Shown: in pieces, positions 49,732 through 63,966 of the stretch
Layout: each line of letters begins with the position of its first letter
Numbering within the stretch: the first letter of the stretch is position 1
Assembly: GCF_949628265.1 (NCBI RefSeq)
Contig: NC_088789.1
Location: forward strand, 6,688,886 to 6,752,885
Reading direction: 5' to 3'
From: Cloeon dipterum
Taxonomy: Eukaryota > Arthropoda > Insecta > Ephemeroptera > Baetidae
Length of the DNA stretch: 64,000 bases
The notes under the pieces: model-generated
Told to the model about the DNA's origin: nothing
Database searches by the model: none
Seen by the model: the letters and a program-made list of their open reading frames with translations, nothing else
Program-made: the position numbers and the translations under genes

Positions 49732-52700
49732 TCACTCCTCGTTGGGGGTCGGCAGCAAGTGGGTGGCACTGTTGGCCGAAATCGCGCTGCTCTTCAGTCC
49801 GTCGATGTCGCTCACGTTCGAGTCTCCGCCGCCCGAGGGGTCGATCGAAATCTGGTCCGTGCTTAGCCCCTCCACGCTCTCGGGAGCCTCGTCGCCGGCC
49901 CTGCCGCTCGGAGGCGCGCCCTTCCCTGTCAGGTAGTACGTCATCAGCTGTCCTTTGCCCTTTACCGACACCAGGCCTCGCTGCTCAAATTGATAGCCGA
50001 ATTGCTTTAGGATTTCGCACGTCTCCTCCGTCACCTATCACACAAGAAAAATAAAAATAATGAACCCGCTCTCTCGCTCTATTTTAAGCAATATCGATCT
50101 TTAGATGCATTGAAAATTGAAGTAGTGCAACCTTCGCGGAAAGTACTAATATTTTTCATCAGCACCTCTTGCACTGATCAAGGTGCACATTGTTTGATAT
50201 TGATCGACAGCTGCAAGAGTTATATTAAGTATTAAAAAAGAATATTGATTACGGAAAAAAATTAAATCTCTATTAAGCTTGAAAAGGCTGCTATATTAAT
50301 TTCTTTTTTTATATAACTTTAATAATGCACATATTATCTAAATTTTACGTCTGACCTAACAATATAGTAAATTGAAACACCTCTAACACAGTAAAAAATT
50401 ATTATTTTTTAATTTTAGAAGTATGTAATGCAACCTAAAAAAGTAAAAACTACCTGAATACATCCAGCTTTGCCTGTGCTCTCCATCCTCGAGGCAACAT
50501 TGACGGAATTACCCCAAATATCGTAGTGCGGTTTCCTTGCTCCAATTACGCCAGCGGTTATGGGGCCGTGGTTGATTCCTGAATTATTTTAAAACGAATC
50601 AGTGACCAACTCGCACATTTAGTAGGCTATCTTGTTACCCATTTTGAGTACGAAGTGGTTGAAGCTTTGCTCGTTGATGGAGGTGAGAGCCTTTTTCAGT
50701 TCCAGCGCGAAATCCACCAAAAGCTCCAAATGGGCCCACAATGAGCCTTGGCTCGCCAAGGCTTGCTCCTCTGTCTTCAAATTTAGACCACTCGCTGCCA
50801 TGTAGGTGGACCCGATAGTTTTGATTTTGATTATTATCTCCTTGAACTGTGGTCTCTCCAGAATCTAAAAAAAACAATTAAAATTGTTTTGGTACGATTT
50901 AAAGCAAAAATATTCAAGTTTACCGCATCAAAGTCGGAAATAACTTCGTTGAGGAATCTGAGACACTCGAGGCCTTGATTATTGACCGACTCCTCTGTGT
51001 AAAAGTCGGAAAAGTTTGGCATCGATGCGAACAGCACTCCGATCTCGGCGTAGCTCTGGCTGTAAAGCTCGTCGTGACGTCTCGGAGCTCCGGGACGCAA
51101 AAAATGGGCAGCCACGTGAGGTGGCAGAATGTTGTAGACAAGGCTTTCGTTCCTCAGCCGCATATCTGCCGCTTTCTCCCGCTGCTCTTCCACCGTAAGG
51201 CGCCAGATGAAAAGCACGCGGCTCGTCTTTTCGTTCTGCAGGCGTCGGAAATTGAGATTGACACGCCAATTATTGTGCAGCGAACTTACAAACAAGTTGA
51301 CGGTCAACAGCACGACGAGTGTCGTCCCCATCAAGTAGAGCAGTTCGATTTTGTCGCTTATCGGCCTGAAACGATCCATGTAGTGGCTTTCTGGGCATAA
51401 AATATTAACGATCAGCATACAATAGGTCATTTTCCGGATCAAACAGCATTTTCCGCTCGGCGCTGAGCAATGCTCCCAGGTTGGTGAGGGTGTAGAGCAA
51501 GCTTTGGATGATGAAAAGGATGAGCATGACCAGTATTTTGGCCCAGGTCGGGAGGAATGCACTCAGGGTGATGGCAAAATAAACAAGCACGACGAAGTAG
51601 GCGAGATAGGATGGGAAGTAGCAGTGGCAGTCGGAGGGCCACTGAGTCAGGTTGGTTCCCTCTTTAATCGCCATGGCGTCTGCCGTGACATTCAGGTTCA
51701 CAGATCCGACGCTTTCGCAAACAAACTGTAATAATCGAGACGTAAATCAGAGTTACAAATCATTTTTATCATGTTTTGCATATGAATCCATTTGAGTTTG
51801 GTCATAAATAGAAACCCCTGTTAATTTTCTCGTTGTTTATAATAATTTTTAGCTTACTAATGACCTCACGTACATCAGGCTTTAAATTCAACATTTTTAT
51901 AAGATAATTTAGAGTACATAATTATGTCCATTAATAAAATATTAAAAAATAATGAAGTATTGCATGCTTACGTTTTTAAAAAACTAAATTTTCAAACTTG
52001 GCTAAAAAATAAAATTAAAAGTAAAATTTGATAGATAGTTACACTCATGGATTCATTAATAGGGGAACATCTCTATTACATTCTTCGTTGCAAAAATATT
52101 TTGCCTACAGCGAGTTTGTGCCATGAAATAGGGCTGCTGTTGACAGCCGAAACAAGTAGGCATAAATTAAAAGGACTTTTTGCTACAAGGAATGTCCGAA
52201 ATTTTCTTCTTTGAAAGAGAAAATTTGTATGTTAAACATAAATTATTATATTAAATAAAACTAAAAATGTTATATTTATTTTTAAATAATTGATACCATT
52301 TTTATTAAATTGCATTTTGTTTCTATACTTACATCAAGGAATAAAACAACACCAGAGAGAAGAATGGCACTCAGAATAGCTGAAAGAAATCGGCTCCTGT
52401 AGTCACTGTTGAAATGTGAGCTAATCTTCACCAGCGAGAGAGGAAACACCTAAATTAAAAATACCGATGGTCACCTTACACTGTTTAAAGGAAATTCTAG
52501 ACAAGACTTACTGTAGGAAATGCCTCAACCATGTAAATCAATGACAAGACGAAGAGAACTTTGAGCATTATTAATGAGTAGATTATGCTTGATATTGTCC
52601 TGCGCAAAGTGAAAAGAACGCTGCTTTTAAAAATCACCATTTTACGTAGGATGCTCGTTTACCAAGGGAGAATAATCAAATGGGTAGCTGTGATGACAAA

Positions 52701-55700
52701 ACCGGCGACTGGAAAGGCCATGGTAGAAGCGCTGGGGAAAGACGCTTTGTGTGTTCGGTAAGCCTTTTCTTTGGCCTCGTCCCGGAACTGAAGCGTGCAC
52801 GGTTGGATCTGTTTCTCCACTGCCCGGTCCCTCTCCCTGAAAAAAAGGCCAAAAATAAAGTTTCGCCCCGCTGAAACTGTATATTTCACCGGGAATTTAC
52901 CTGTTCAGGAGATCCTGTCTCAACCTCCGCCTAAAATCGTGTGAATTTTCTCGCACCCGCTCACAATTGCTCACTCTGATGCCCTGTGAGCAATCAAAAA
53001 TTGACGTTTGTTAATTAACAAAGCACAAAATTGTTTATACCACCGCTTTTTTCTTTTGTTCATTTTATTTTTACTATTCTATCAAATTAAAAACGGGGTG
53101 ATTTTAACACTAACCAGAGATTCTCCATTTCCGGTCGATGCGTTTGTGTTCACATTGTTGTCGTCAACTTTGGTCTCCTCGTTGGCCGACCCGTTTCTCG
53201 TCTCCGCCTCTTCTTCGAAGGGCTTCAGTGCCTGCACGATGAAGAACGTTTTGAGGCCAGCCATTCGCAAAGCCTCCTCCCGCTTCTCGCCGTGTGCCGG
53301 CTCGACTTCAAAGTGGTCATCCAGGTACGAGAGCGTTTTTTCAGAAATGTGCACTCGCCTGTCCAAAAGTCAGATAAGCTTTTGCAATGCGGACGCAAAA
53401 TGAAATGATTTTTCCATCCGTAAGAAATTTAAAAACTGAGCCAGTAAAAGATCGTATTTTTAATTAAATTAATTCTGCTGAAAAACTGACCCTGCTTTTC
53501 CCGAGCTCTCCATTTTATTTGCCAGCTCCACGTCTTTGGAGTAAACGTCAAACTGCCACTGCCGCTGGCCGAGAACGCCTGCGAGGACTGCTCCGGTATG
53601 GATGCCCACCCGCATGTCCACTGGCGAATTCGTGGTGTGTTGTACATATCTAAAAAGAAATTTGATCGCTCATAAGCCTCCTCTCCTGATATGTTGGCAA
53701 AATTAATAAATTCATCCGTCTATAATCGCTGCAAAATGTGATGCACCAGCGGCCTCACAGATAAGCAAAACAATGAAATCAATGGCTCGGAAAATTGAAG
53801 TATGGAAACTGTGCACAGGAAATGGACCGAAACAACTCACTTGATCGCTTCCACCATGGACAGCCCCATGTGGACGCACAGGATTGCGTGATCAGGCCGT
53901 TCCTGAGGCGCGCCGCTGATACAGTAATAGCAATCACCTAAAATTTTGATGCGCAGTTGATGGTATTTCTGCGAATAAAAAACAATATCAACTGTAGGTG
54001 AAAAAATCCCTATTTGTTATTTATTTGCGTTATAAAGTATAAATGATAATGGGAAGATATCTCAGGCACTTTGCCTAAAACCCTTTCTGCGATTTCATAC
54101 AGTATGTATTATTTAGTAAAAAATAGAGCAGCAAGGGAATTTTCCTTCATAAATTCTGAGGTTAGAAAAAAACAGAATTTATCTTTCTTTGAAATTAGCT
54201 CTTCATTAAAATTAATGGTATTTTTTGAGCTAGTGATTTTTGTGAGGGAAGGTTAATTCACAGGGAGAGCGAAAACGGGTTTGGTAAGTTTTTGTCACTT
54301 GTATCCTCATATCGATTTTACTCGGAAATGAGTAAGCCGAATGTTTTCGACGATCGCTGATTCAGAATTATCTGCAGCTCATACTGTGGCTATGAATTTT
54401 GTTTTGAAGTAAATTACTGCTGATGAGGAATTTAAGTTTTCCTCTTCGAATATTCACTATTAGCTATAAACGTCCAGAATGATTTTTTTACACGGAGTAG
54501 AGCCATTCTCATAGTTTTTCTTAAATTTAAAGATAAAACCTCTGCGTTTATTTATTGTCTTAAAATAAATAAATAAAATTCTTTTGGACACTTTATTGTT
54601 ATTTCTGATTAATTAAAATGAATTAAATATATTCCCTGCAGAAGCAGGCACAAAAAAGTTCGTCTTTATGATCCTTAAATAACTTACGTCTGCCAGTTTG
54701 TCAAAACGCGCGAAGAGCTCGTTTAGAATTTTGACGAGCTCGGAGGCCGAGTACGTCGACGAGATGGCAGTGAAGCCCACAATGTCAGCGTAGAGAATGC
54801 TACAACCAAGAGTTTAGATTTGCAACCCGCACGATTTGTAAGTGTCAGTGGAAACGATTTTACACTCACCTGACGTTTTCGTGGCGGGACATATAGATCT
54901 TTTTGAACTGCGAATCGGTGGCCGTGCCCATGTCTTGTCGCATCTGCACGGCGACATGCTCCGGCAGCACGGACAAGAGGAGCCGCTCCTATTAATAACA
55001 GAACGTATGGCTCGTTAAAATTCGACTTTTGTGCGACAAAAAGTTCATCATTAGCAGGTGTACCATAAAAGGACTTCCTAGGGTTGCCAAGAACCTAATC
55101 TTTACTTAAATCTTAATAATGAACCATGAAAATTTAAATGAAACCCTTTCTAAAGTGGTTTATTAAAATTTGATGTTCATGCATTTTTAAAATTAAAACA
55201 TGAGTGTAACAAATAAATTTTAGCAGAAAAATCCTATTGGAGTATTGTATATGGCAACCCCAGCGAAATAAGTGCGTGCGTGTGCATGAAAACCGGAAAG
55301 TCGATCTTTCTCTCGCCCTTTCAGCCGGCGTGCGCGAGGTGGGCAACGTGCGCCTCTCTCATGCACAGACGGTTGCATACCTGTTCGGCCGACTGCTCCT
55401 CTATAAGCAATTTGACCTCAAGTGACTGGCGCGTCTCAAGGAAAGCCCTTCTTTGCTGCTTGTCGGACAGAAAGTACGACGTCAATCCAATGAAGCTGGT
55501 CGCCACCAAAAGAAGACAGTTGACCAGAACCTTAAACAGAAATAGAAAATATGATATCATATTTGTTGGTTTTTAAATTTAAAATTATTTTCGAACAATA
55601 CACATGTGATTTTAATTAAACCAGAAAGATGGTATTTTTTAACAGTGATGGCAGGTTTCACAAGATTTTTTTACTGTGCTCAGCGATGAGTGCATAAAAG

Positions 55701-58700
55701 TTAATCGTTTCCAAATGCGGGTAATTTAGAATCCTCTAGGGTATGAATTTTCTTGCACACGTTAAGTGCTGTTAATGAGGTCGTTTTTTCCATAAAAAAA
55801 CGTCTGAAATAAATTATCGCTTCTCTTATTCACTATTAACCTCGCACCCTGCTTTTAAATCCACACAGATGATTTTTTTTATTTTAAGCTAAAATTTTCA
55901 TCGTATTTTTAGCATGATAAAATTTAAAATTGTTGTGAAATCTTTGTTGGATTACTTTTGCTGTTATGAAAATTTTCTAATAGATCTGGGGAAACGTTCA
56001 AATTGCTTTCTGTAAATCGAATTAGCAAAATCTCGCTTCTGTTCCACATCTTTTCATCATGTAGGTTGTTTCAGTAAACATCGCAGAGAGGCTGAATGAT
56101 GCATGAGTAAACACAAATTCGATGAAGTGCACACACAGCGCCCGCTTCTCGCGTTGCTGGCAGGAGCAAAGCACGGCAGAGCCGCCAAAGATTGAGCGGA
56201 TTTAAAGTTTTAGAGGAAATCCCTGGGGCGTCTAACAGAGCCACGGAATCTCCGCGGAATTTAATACACAAATCTGCACGCACGGCGCTGTGGGCCCAGA
56301 GCTCGTTATCATCATCTCCGCCAATGTTCTGCCGGGCGGGCGAACGGCAGAGAGCGAACGAACAGGGGAAGCAGCAGCGCAGCACCGGCTCTTTTGTTCT
56401 CATTCCAATAAACAAAGGTCACGCCATTGTTTGCCGTCGGCTGGCAGGTGGGAGAACGTATGCCTGATCACGCCAGAGTGCAAAGCAATTTCACGCGGAT
56501 AGCCAACTAGTGTTTTCCCTAATCAAACCAACCATAAAAGTTGTCTGCATTATTGAATTTTCTGGATCATTTTTCATTATTTGTGCTCCCTTTGTTTTGT
56601 TCACAATTAAATTAAATACTCTAAATGGCATAATATCCTTGTTTATTCCTGCTCGGGTAAAATACAGTAAAATATATATACATTAAACATGAAAATTTAA
56701 AAGCATGAATAAAAGGCGACCAGTACTAGCGAAAAATGCTAAAACGATCCATTACAAAGTAATATTGCACCACACTGATTGTGAGCAGCATTGTTCGGCG
56801 TGTTTTTCAATTCAGGGCGACAAAAGTGGGAAAATTGTATTAAATTTTTCTACTCCGCAGGTACATCAGCAGCTGCTATAGTTCTAAGAGAAATTCTCTT
56901 TCAATAATATATTTAATTAAAGCTTGTATCTCTCCTCATATTTCAGAGTAGCAATACATTTACATTGGACCATCTCTTTCTATTCTTTTTATTTCCATTT
57001 CCTCTAGGGGCTAACATTCTTGTGTTTAGTACATTTTTTTAATTTTCAGTATTGTTTTAAAGTGTTTCAGCAAATCAAATTTTTTGAGTTAATAAACATT
57101 ACAAAATAATCGTTGATTATCTAGAATACCTATAAAATTAAAATATAGTGGAAATATTCTAAGCCGATGAAGAAATAAACGGACTCATCCTCCATGATTT
57201 CAGTTGAGACTTTTATTGTTCTCGACATGCTCCGGTGCCAACTGGCACCCTATTCATGAGATTGTAAATTTATAGTAATAAATATTGTCATAAATTATTG
57301 TAATAAAAAAAGAAATAGCAGGAAATTTATTATTTGCTTTGTAGCTCAATCTGCTCGGTTGAAAAGTTCTTGACACGGATAGATAAACAGGATAAATAGT
57401 AAATTATCGTGTGAGTCACAGAGTTTACCCCTCAAGTGATATCAGAGAATGCGCAGCAATAATTCGTTTGATTAATCATGGCCTCTGGGACCTTTCCAAA
57501 TCGGCTTACGCGCAGCTCACAAAAAGCGATCGTTGCAGATTTCGTTGCTTTTGTTAACGTCGGTTGCAGACTCGTGGCTAGACATAATTTACGTCGGCAG
57601 AGCTGCGTGTGTTTTTATTCGCTTTCGCCCGATTACTCGCAGCCAGCCGGGCCAATTTTATCTTGACAAGTGTGCGACGCTGGTGCTTTTATCTTTCCGT
57701 GTTTACCAGCAAATTAACTCTCTCACTCACTCTCTCCCGCCTATCGGGTTACCAGCATCAGCGAGAGTCCACCGGTGACGCGTTTCCAAGGGGTGCGCCC
57801 AAAGTACAACAGCAGGGTGATCGTTCCACTGACTTTGAGGGCTGTGTGTTTCGGCTTCTGCTATCCCGACACGGGAGAGAGCGGGGAGAGAGAGAGAGAG
57901 AGAGAGAGAGACTGCGGTGACAAAGCTACTGCTCCTCTGAGTGCAAATCGAAGGAGGAAGGAAAGCGCACAATAGGAGGAGACTCTGCGTTTTGATCAAT
58001 ATGGTTAAAAAAATAAGGAAGGAATCACCTGAATAAATGTATGGACGCGTTCACGTTCTGAAAGCTTTTCATCCCCAGACAAATTCTATGTGGAAATTTT
58101 TCCGAATATCAATCTATTGAACCAACAACCCTCAAAATTTATTAAAAAAATCGTAGACACTGATCTTAAATTTTTAAAGAATAAAAATCAGAACTAATAT
58201 TAATATTAGTTATTCTCCCTTAAAAGATTTTTGTACAAATTGGTACATTATCAGACATAAAATAAAGAGATGAGATAGGGCAACAAGGCTAGCGGAAGAC
58301 TCTGATAAAGCAGAACGGTGTTATCGCAATAGACCCGTGGAAAGAAGAGTTTTTAAAGACAGAGATGTTCATAAGAGTAATTTATTTGCACTGAAACTTA
58401 AAAAAAGACCATGTAACGATAAAATATCTTCTAGTGGTTCCAAATGTGTTTCAATTTGAATAAAGGATTGGTGAAAAATGAGCCGTTTTCTTCAATTTGC
58501 ATCAATTAATATTTAAAAAATGGGGTTGCTGACGTTTCGAATATGGAACAGTGATCTGCAGAAAATTTTTGCCGTTGCAAAAAGGGGATGTAATGTTCTT
58601 CAATTAGTTATTGTGCTATTTTGATTTATCACAAAATGTAAAATTTTTCAACTGGTTTACAATTCAAAATTTGATCTTATTTGGCCAACTATTCACTTTT

Positions 58701-61700
58701 TAAAAGGAGAGTGTAGCTATCCCTATTTAAAATATGAGACGTCCACCTATAAAGAGCTACACATGGAAAGGATGTGAATCGAATACAGTTTATTTCACCG
58801 TCGTGCGGTTGTCGATCTGTCGCCGCCGTCTTCTCATCCCCTGAATCAATCTGAACCACGAGATGTACGAGATACTCGACTTTCCTCTTGAAAAGTTTTC
58901 CATCGCACAGCAAGTAAAGAGGAAGAATCCTTCCTCGAATCAATCTCGCACCGAGTAGCACACGCAATCAAATCAGGCCAATTTTTGCTCGTTGCCAGCG
59001 CCACGCCGAGCCGAATCGTTTCATCGCATTTTTCAGCCCACTTGTGAGTGAGTGAGTGTGTATGTGTGTGTTGCGGCGGTGGTGGCTGCCCGGGGATTTT
59101 CGATTTTCTCACTCGCACTCACACACAGTCCGTCAACACGTAAATGAACAGCCCAGCAGCCTTCTTCGTGACACCGGCGGACAAATGGGCTTTCACTGTC
59201 AAGGTGCTTCGACGATGTGGATGGTACGTCGCCCTCTCTTGAAATTGTTTTCGTGCGCGAGAGACGCTTGACAAAAACGCACGCACAGCACTTTCAACGA
59301 GCTCGATCGATGCGGGATTTTTATTTTGAAATTGCGGCATGCTCGTTAAGTAGAATTTTGTTTGAAGCCCCGCAGCTGTCACTTCATTTTGTGTCGGCAC
59401 TCAAACTAGTTAATTGCAGTGCCAAACTTGAATATTATGCGACAATGTTCGAAATGAAAAGCAGAAGTTAATTAATTATTATAAAGGACCAACATCCAAC
59501 GTTCCAGTTCTTTCGTAGAAATGCTTATTTCATTGAAGTTGCTCGAGAGCTATAATTAAACATCAAGGGGAGTTCGTCTACTGGACCACTTCACGAGTTT
59601 GCTTCTGACCTTTGGGGGCGTATGAAATGTTGTATGATGTCAAATGAAATGTAATTCACTGTTTCGGCACCCTGGCTTTACAGACTGAAGTAGTCAACGT
59701 CCAAATTCAGTTGTAATCCAGTTTGTGAGAAGAGCAAGGTTCGTAATAAAAAGACTGCTCCCCCGTGCGCTAATTCAAGCAACACTTTGGCAGGGGCAGG
59801 GAGGCTGCGGTGGCGGCGTGCTCTTAAGTGGTTTGGAATTTCTTCGATCAAAGCAGGTGCGCGCGCTCGGAAGCCCATAATCCGGCGCGTCGGTCGTCCA
59901 TCAAGAAGGAGCCGCTCGCCTCGCCTGCGTGTGTGGCTCAAATGATAAACAACTCGGCGAAGCAAGCGAATTTATCCAGCTCAAAGCACTCTCTGCAGTT
60001 TTATTTATAGCGGGAGCAGCGTGCGCGTTGAGAAATGCGACGAGAGTGTGTGTGTTTAAGCGTGGGCGGCGTGTTTTGTGTTTGTGCCACGCAGAATATT
60101 ATGAAAGTTGAGGCGCGCGTAATTAGAGAGCGGGGCCGAGTTGTAATTGGCGGACTCGTGTCTGCAGGCAGGGCGTGAGGTAATTAAAAGAAGCTCTTTT
60201 GGTGCCGGGGGTTAAGTGTTCGCCCCGGGGGCCTGCCGCCACACCAACCACCCGCCGACGACCACTGTAACGATCGTCAAACGGACGGCGCGTCCCGGTA
60301 AATCGACCTTGTTGTGCTGCTCTTGGGAAATGGATCAACGATCATCGGCTGGACGGAGTGAAATGAGCCGTAAAGATATACATTCCCGTGTTCCGGTCTG
60401 CTTGGCACGACGTCTAGTCGAATTGGGCCTAAGCTTTGGTCTCCCTGGCTTTAATTTGGAAGAATAAAAAGCAAATTGGATCTCTCTTTCCTTAAAAAAA
60501 TCAACTCTATTTTGAGAGGGCCCAATAGTATTTTTAAAATATGTAATTCATTCAAAAAAGCGACCTTTTCGCGACATTTTATGAATATTATTCAAATATG
60601 AAAAACTTCTAGAGGAAAAATACCAATTTGAAATTTAAATATATATTTCTAGGTTTTTGGTATTATACTCTATGTTATAACATTATATTTGGGCTGCCTC
60701 CAGAAATGTGAAGTTGTATATTCACTTGTTGCAATTTTTATTTAGTGGTGTGCAGAGATTTCCAAAAGTGGCTTGAAATAAGTTTTTAACTGACTGTTAT
60801 GGAAATGGTTTAAAGAACAGACGATGTTTGACGAGGAGAAGTCGGTCGATGTGTCTGTATTTTCTGGCAAACCATGGGTTCAGTTTTCGATGTTTGCACT
60901 TAAGTTAGTAAAGAAATTGAATATTGTTAGGAGTACAAAGCTGATATCAGGTTAGCTCACAAAATTTGGAATTATGTTAAAGCTATTCGCTATTTGCCGG
61001 TTCCAAATGAAAATAAACTCTGAACAGATATTTTCAGAATGTAAGTAATTGACTCATTATTATATCCACATTAAAAAACATGTTTTCCTTGTAAGCATTC
61101 TTCCTGGCTCTAAAAAGTAAATATTTTATTTTATCCCTGAGTTAAATTAGGTGTTGTTGTCATTTTCTTATTTACATGAGATTTTGAGATATCTGCTAAT
61201 CTAAAAGTGCCGAATAAAAAAGCACTTGAAGCGAAGAAAGAAAGCCCTTAAAAAGATAAAATGTTGTTGCGGCTGCTACCACTTGGCTTAATGTATTCGA
61301 CGAAATTTTGCAGCGAATTCCACAAAAGGGACAAGAGGTTTTTCCTACCTGCTGGCCGAGCTGGTGGTCCTCTCTGCCGAGCACTGAAGCGGCAGTGAGG
61401 TAAGAGGTACACATTGTGAGGCTGAGCAGCAAGCAGTACCTCAGTCGCAGTGGCAGACTCGTGTAGATGAGAAAGTTGATAATCATCGTGAACCCTAGAT
61501 GCTCCCTGCAAGCAGAAATAAAATTGGATTTATTCGAGCGATCCGTACTCATCCTGATTACTCGTGTCGTTCGCCAAAAGGCTCATTAACGTTAATATTT
61601 AGAGATCCGCAAACACCCTCGGCCAATCTCATTTCATATTTAGAGCGGAACGTGCGTTTTTTCAAAAGCGGAAAAGTACCGTATTCCGCCCACACTGCCT

Positions 61701-63966
61701 CTGGTGAATTTTGCAGTTGCTTTTATGTATATTGGAAGGCAAGGAGAGACGCGTGTTTGAGAGCAATAAAATGTCAAAGCCACCGTCTGACTTGGCTACC
61801 TTTCCACGATTTATGAAGTCGGTACACACGCCGACCAAGTTGCAAAAATTTCTGAGAATACAAGCTAGAGAAAAAATTTCACTGCCGCAGCTCACATCCC
61901 TATAATATTAGAAAAAGGAATGCTCGCCCTGACTATATGAGCTATGATTATTCAAAACATGGACCTTATCTTGCTGCTACATATTTTCTTATATCTTCTA
62001 CACTCTGATCTCACATGCATAGTCTCCTATTTGAGTTTACGTGTTTACCGCGAGAAAGGGAACTAATAACCTAATCTAATAAACTAAAGCCACCTCATTG
62101 CATAAATTCATTTAAGGAGTTTTGACGCGTTTGAATTTTATTGATACAAAGTGATCTGCGATGACAAGAAAATCAAGACTCAGGAAGATTAATTTATAAT
62201 TTATAATCATATATTGCTAAACATGTGGTAAAAATTTAGGAAATAATTAAAATGTATTGTTTTACGTGACAGAAACTGATCAAACTGATTCAAAAGGTAA
62301 TAATTTTGAATAAAGATAAAATTTTATTTTTGTACTTAATTTTAAAAAAATTTGTCTAACAGTCAGAAAATACGAATATTCATTTAAATTAAATTTAAAT
62401 ATGCATTCACAATATTTTCTAACTCAAAACTGTTAAAATTTAATATTTCAAAATTAGAGCCAATGAAATACAGACTGAGATGTACTCTAACAATATTTTA
62501 CACAGTTAAACATTTAAGCCAATTTGCTTTCAAGTCAAATTTACAATCGCTCTCAACAACATTGTATGTGACCCACTATCCATGCGATCAGTAAAGTGGA
62601 ACAAATAAAGACCATTGTGTTCAATGCCGTAGCGTTGCAAAAATCAATCAGCCATCTCATGTCCCTGGCGAATGGCAAGCATGCTGCACCGCAGCGCCGG
62701 GCGATCGTGCCGGTTGCATACAAGCCTCTCGTAATGAGAAGCAGCAAGCTGTGTCCGATTAGCGTGCGTTTACAACGGGATTGTGGTGCCGTATTAGCGT
62801 GCCACACGTTGCATTTAATCAGGCGCATCGGCCACCTAACGTACGTCAACGTTCAGCAAATAATGACACACGGCATACTGCCAATTAAAGCCGCAGCATC
62901 CGCCCCAATGCCACGATCGCTTTGTTTGAAAACGGGAACCAGGATTAGCTTATCTGCGGGCTGCTAAAAGCCTCTTGGACTGCGCGCGCGAGACGTCGAA
63001 AGGCTACGCACGCTGCACACGCGATCCGATTCTTATCACTGGCGTGAATGGCATGTGTACACCGATTTTGCACCTTAAACACGAGTCAACCAGCTCTGCC
63101 TACTCGTGTGAGTGCACTCTCGGGATTTGAGGGTTATACTAAAAATGGATTTTAAAATGGTCTCTTTTCTGTCCGTTTTCCATTTTCACTCAAAGTTAAA
63201 TTTTGAGAATTTCAAGCACAGCATTGTGGATGTCGTTTTTTGTGGCTTTGTAGTTATAACTAAAATTTGGTCTAGATTTTTAAATTCTGGTAATGAAAAA
63301 TCCTCTAAAATGTTTTTGTCCAACAAGAAAATATTTGAAAATGGATTCATTGTTGTAAAATTGTGGTTATTCTCAAACGGCAATTTAACTTAAACTGACT
63401 AAGATCTTTAATCAAAACAATATCTAAATAATCCACAATACAAATTGATTTAAATGTTTACAGAGAAATTTCATAAAACTTCTTGCGCTTGTATTTCTGC
63501 CTTTATTCTGTTCAAAAACCAACTCCGGGGAAAAGGGGAGAGTTCCAACCCCCCAATCCTGAGCTCTTTGTGAAAGTCTGCTTTCAACCGAGGTAAATTT
63601 ATTTAAAATTTATCGAAAAGGGAAAAATCATACCTCACATTTTCTTTTCTCATTCCTCATTATATAAGCATTGCGTAATATTTAAATATAGTAAAATATT
63701 TTTGATTTAATGCGTGCAGGGAATTATGTTAACTTTCGCGGCGACAGTCACACGATTGGAATTTGCAGTGAAATTTATTCATTCACGTTTTCGCATAACG
63801 AAGCGTGCGATCAATTGCGGATTCAGCGTGAGTCTCACCTTGGAGTGACGTGGGTATGCCGCGCGAGCAGAAGCGAAATCAACAGGAGACCTGTGGCCAG
63901 CAACCAGCCGAAGTATGGAAGCGCCATCCACACCTTCTCCAGGAAGTCGAACTGCATATTCGTTCT
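49732..63966 (-). CDS. Membrane adenylyl cyclase, ADCY3-like (5' end beyond window)
   Basis: Eighteen exons: 63966..63839, 61505..61349, 55530..55381, 54988..54870, 54799..54688, 53968..53841, 53649..53491, 53358..53115, 52983..52901, 52836..52663, 52599..52512, 52449..52333, 51725..51421, 51365..51290, 51235..50924, 50864..50639, 50578..50454 and 50034..49732. They give 1001 aa in frame. The protein turns ATP into cAMP at the plasma membrane. Catalytic domain C1 has both metal aspartates ([18 protein letters not shown]) and [17 protein letters not shown]2 has [23 protein letters not shown] and the ATP-binding [17 protein letters not shown], then [12 protein letters not shown]. Two membrane clusters precede the two domains, with NVT and NLT glycosylation sites in the second. 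The first cluster shows about four helices, not six, so upstream exons are missing. [12 protein letters not shown] and [12 protein letters not shown] favour the ADCY3 type, from memory. The 54-nt intron at 51289..51236 may be retained. Confidence 0.93.
57886..57911. repeat. (GA)13 microsatellite
   Basis: Short GA dinucleotide run in the large intron of the adenylyl cyclase gene. Confidence 0.9.
58192..58211. repeat. Perfect 20-nt palindrome
   Basis: AACTAATATTAATATTAGTT equals its own reverse complement. AT-rich, in a cyclase intron. No known function. Confidence 0.6.
61506..63838 (-). other. Intron (2.3 kb) of the adenylyl cyclase
   Basis: GTGAGA donor after HVTPR and CTTGCAG acceptor before EHLGF, phase 2. 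No other feature recognised. Confidence 0.7.

Larger units (their letters stand above)
55531..61348 (-). other. Large intron (5.8 kb) of the adenylyl cyclase
   Basis: Lies between the exon ending QLGQQ (GTAGGA donor) and the exon beginning VLVNCLLL (TTTAAG acceptor). It contains a GA run at 57886 and a perfect 20-nt palindrome at 58192. Open frames such as 56071-56415 show no family motif. Confidence 0.7.

Noticed and set aside
51402..51430. Apparent frameshift that would make the cyclase a pseudogene
   Set aside because: A 55-nt GT-AG intron (51420..51366) restores the frame, and all other exons are intact and in phase.
56071..56415. 114-codon minus-strand open frame in the cyclase intron
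   Set aside because: No recognisable domain, no good start or splice context, and composition like the surrounding intron.
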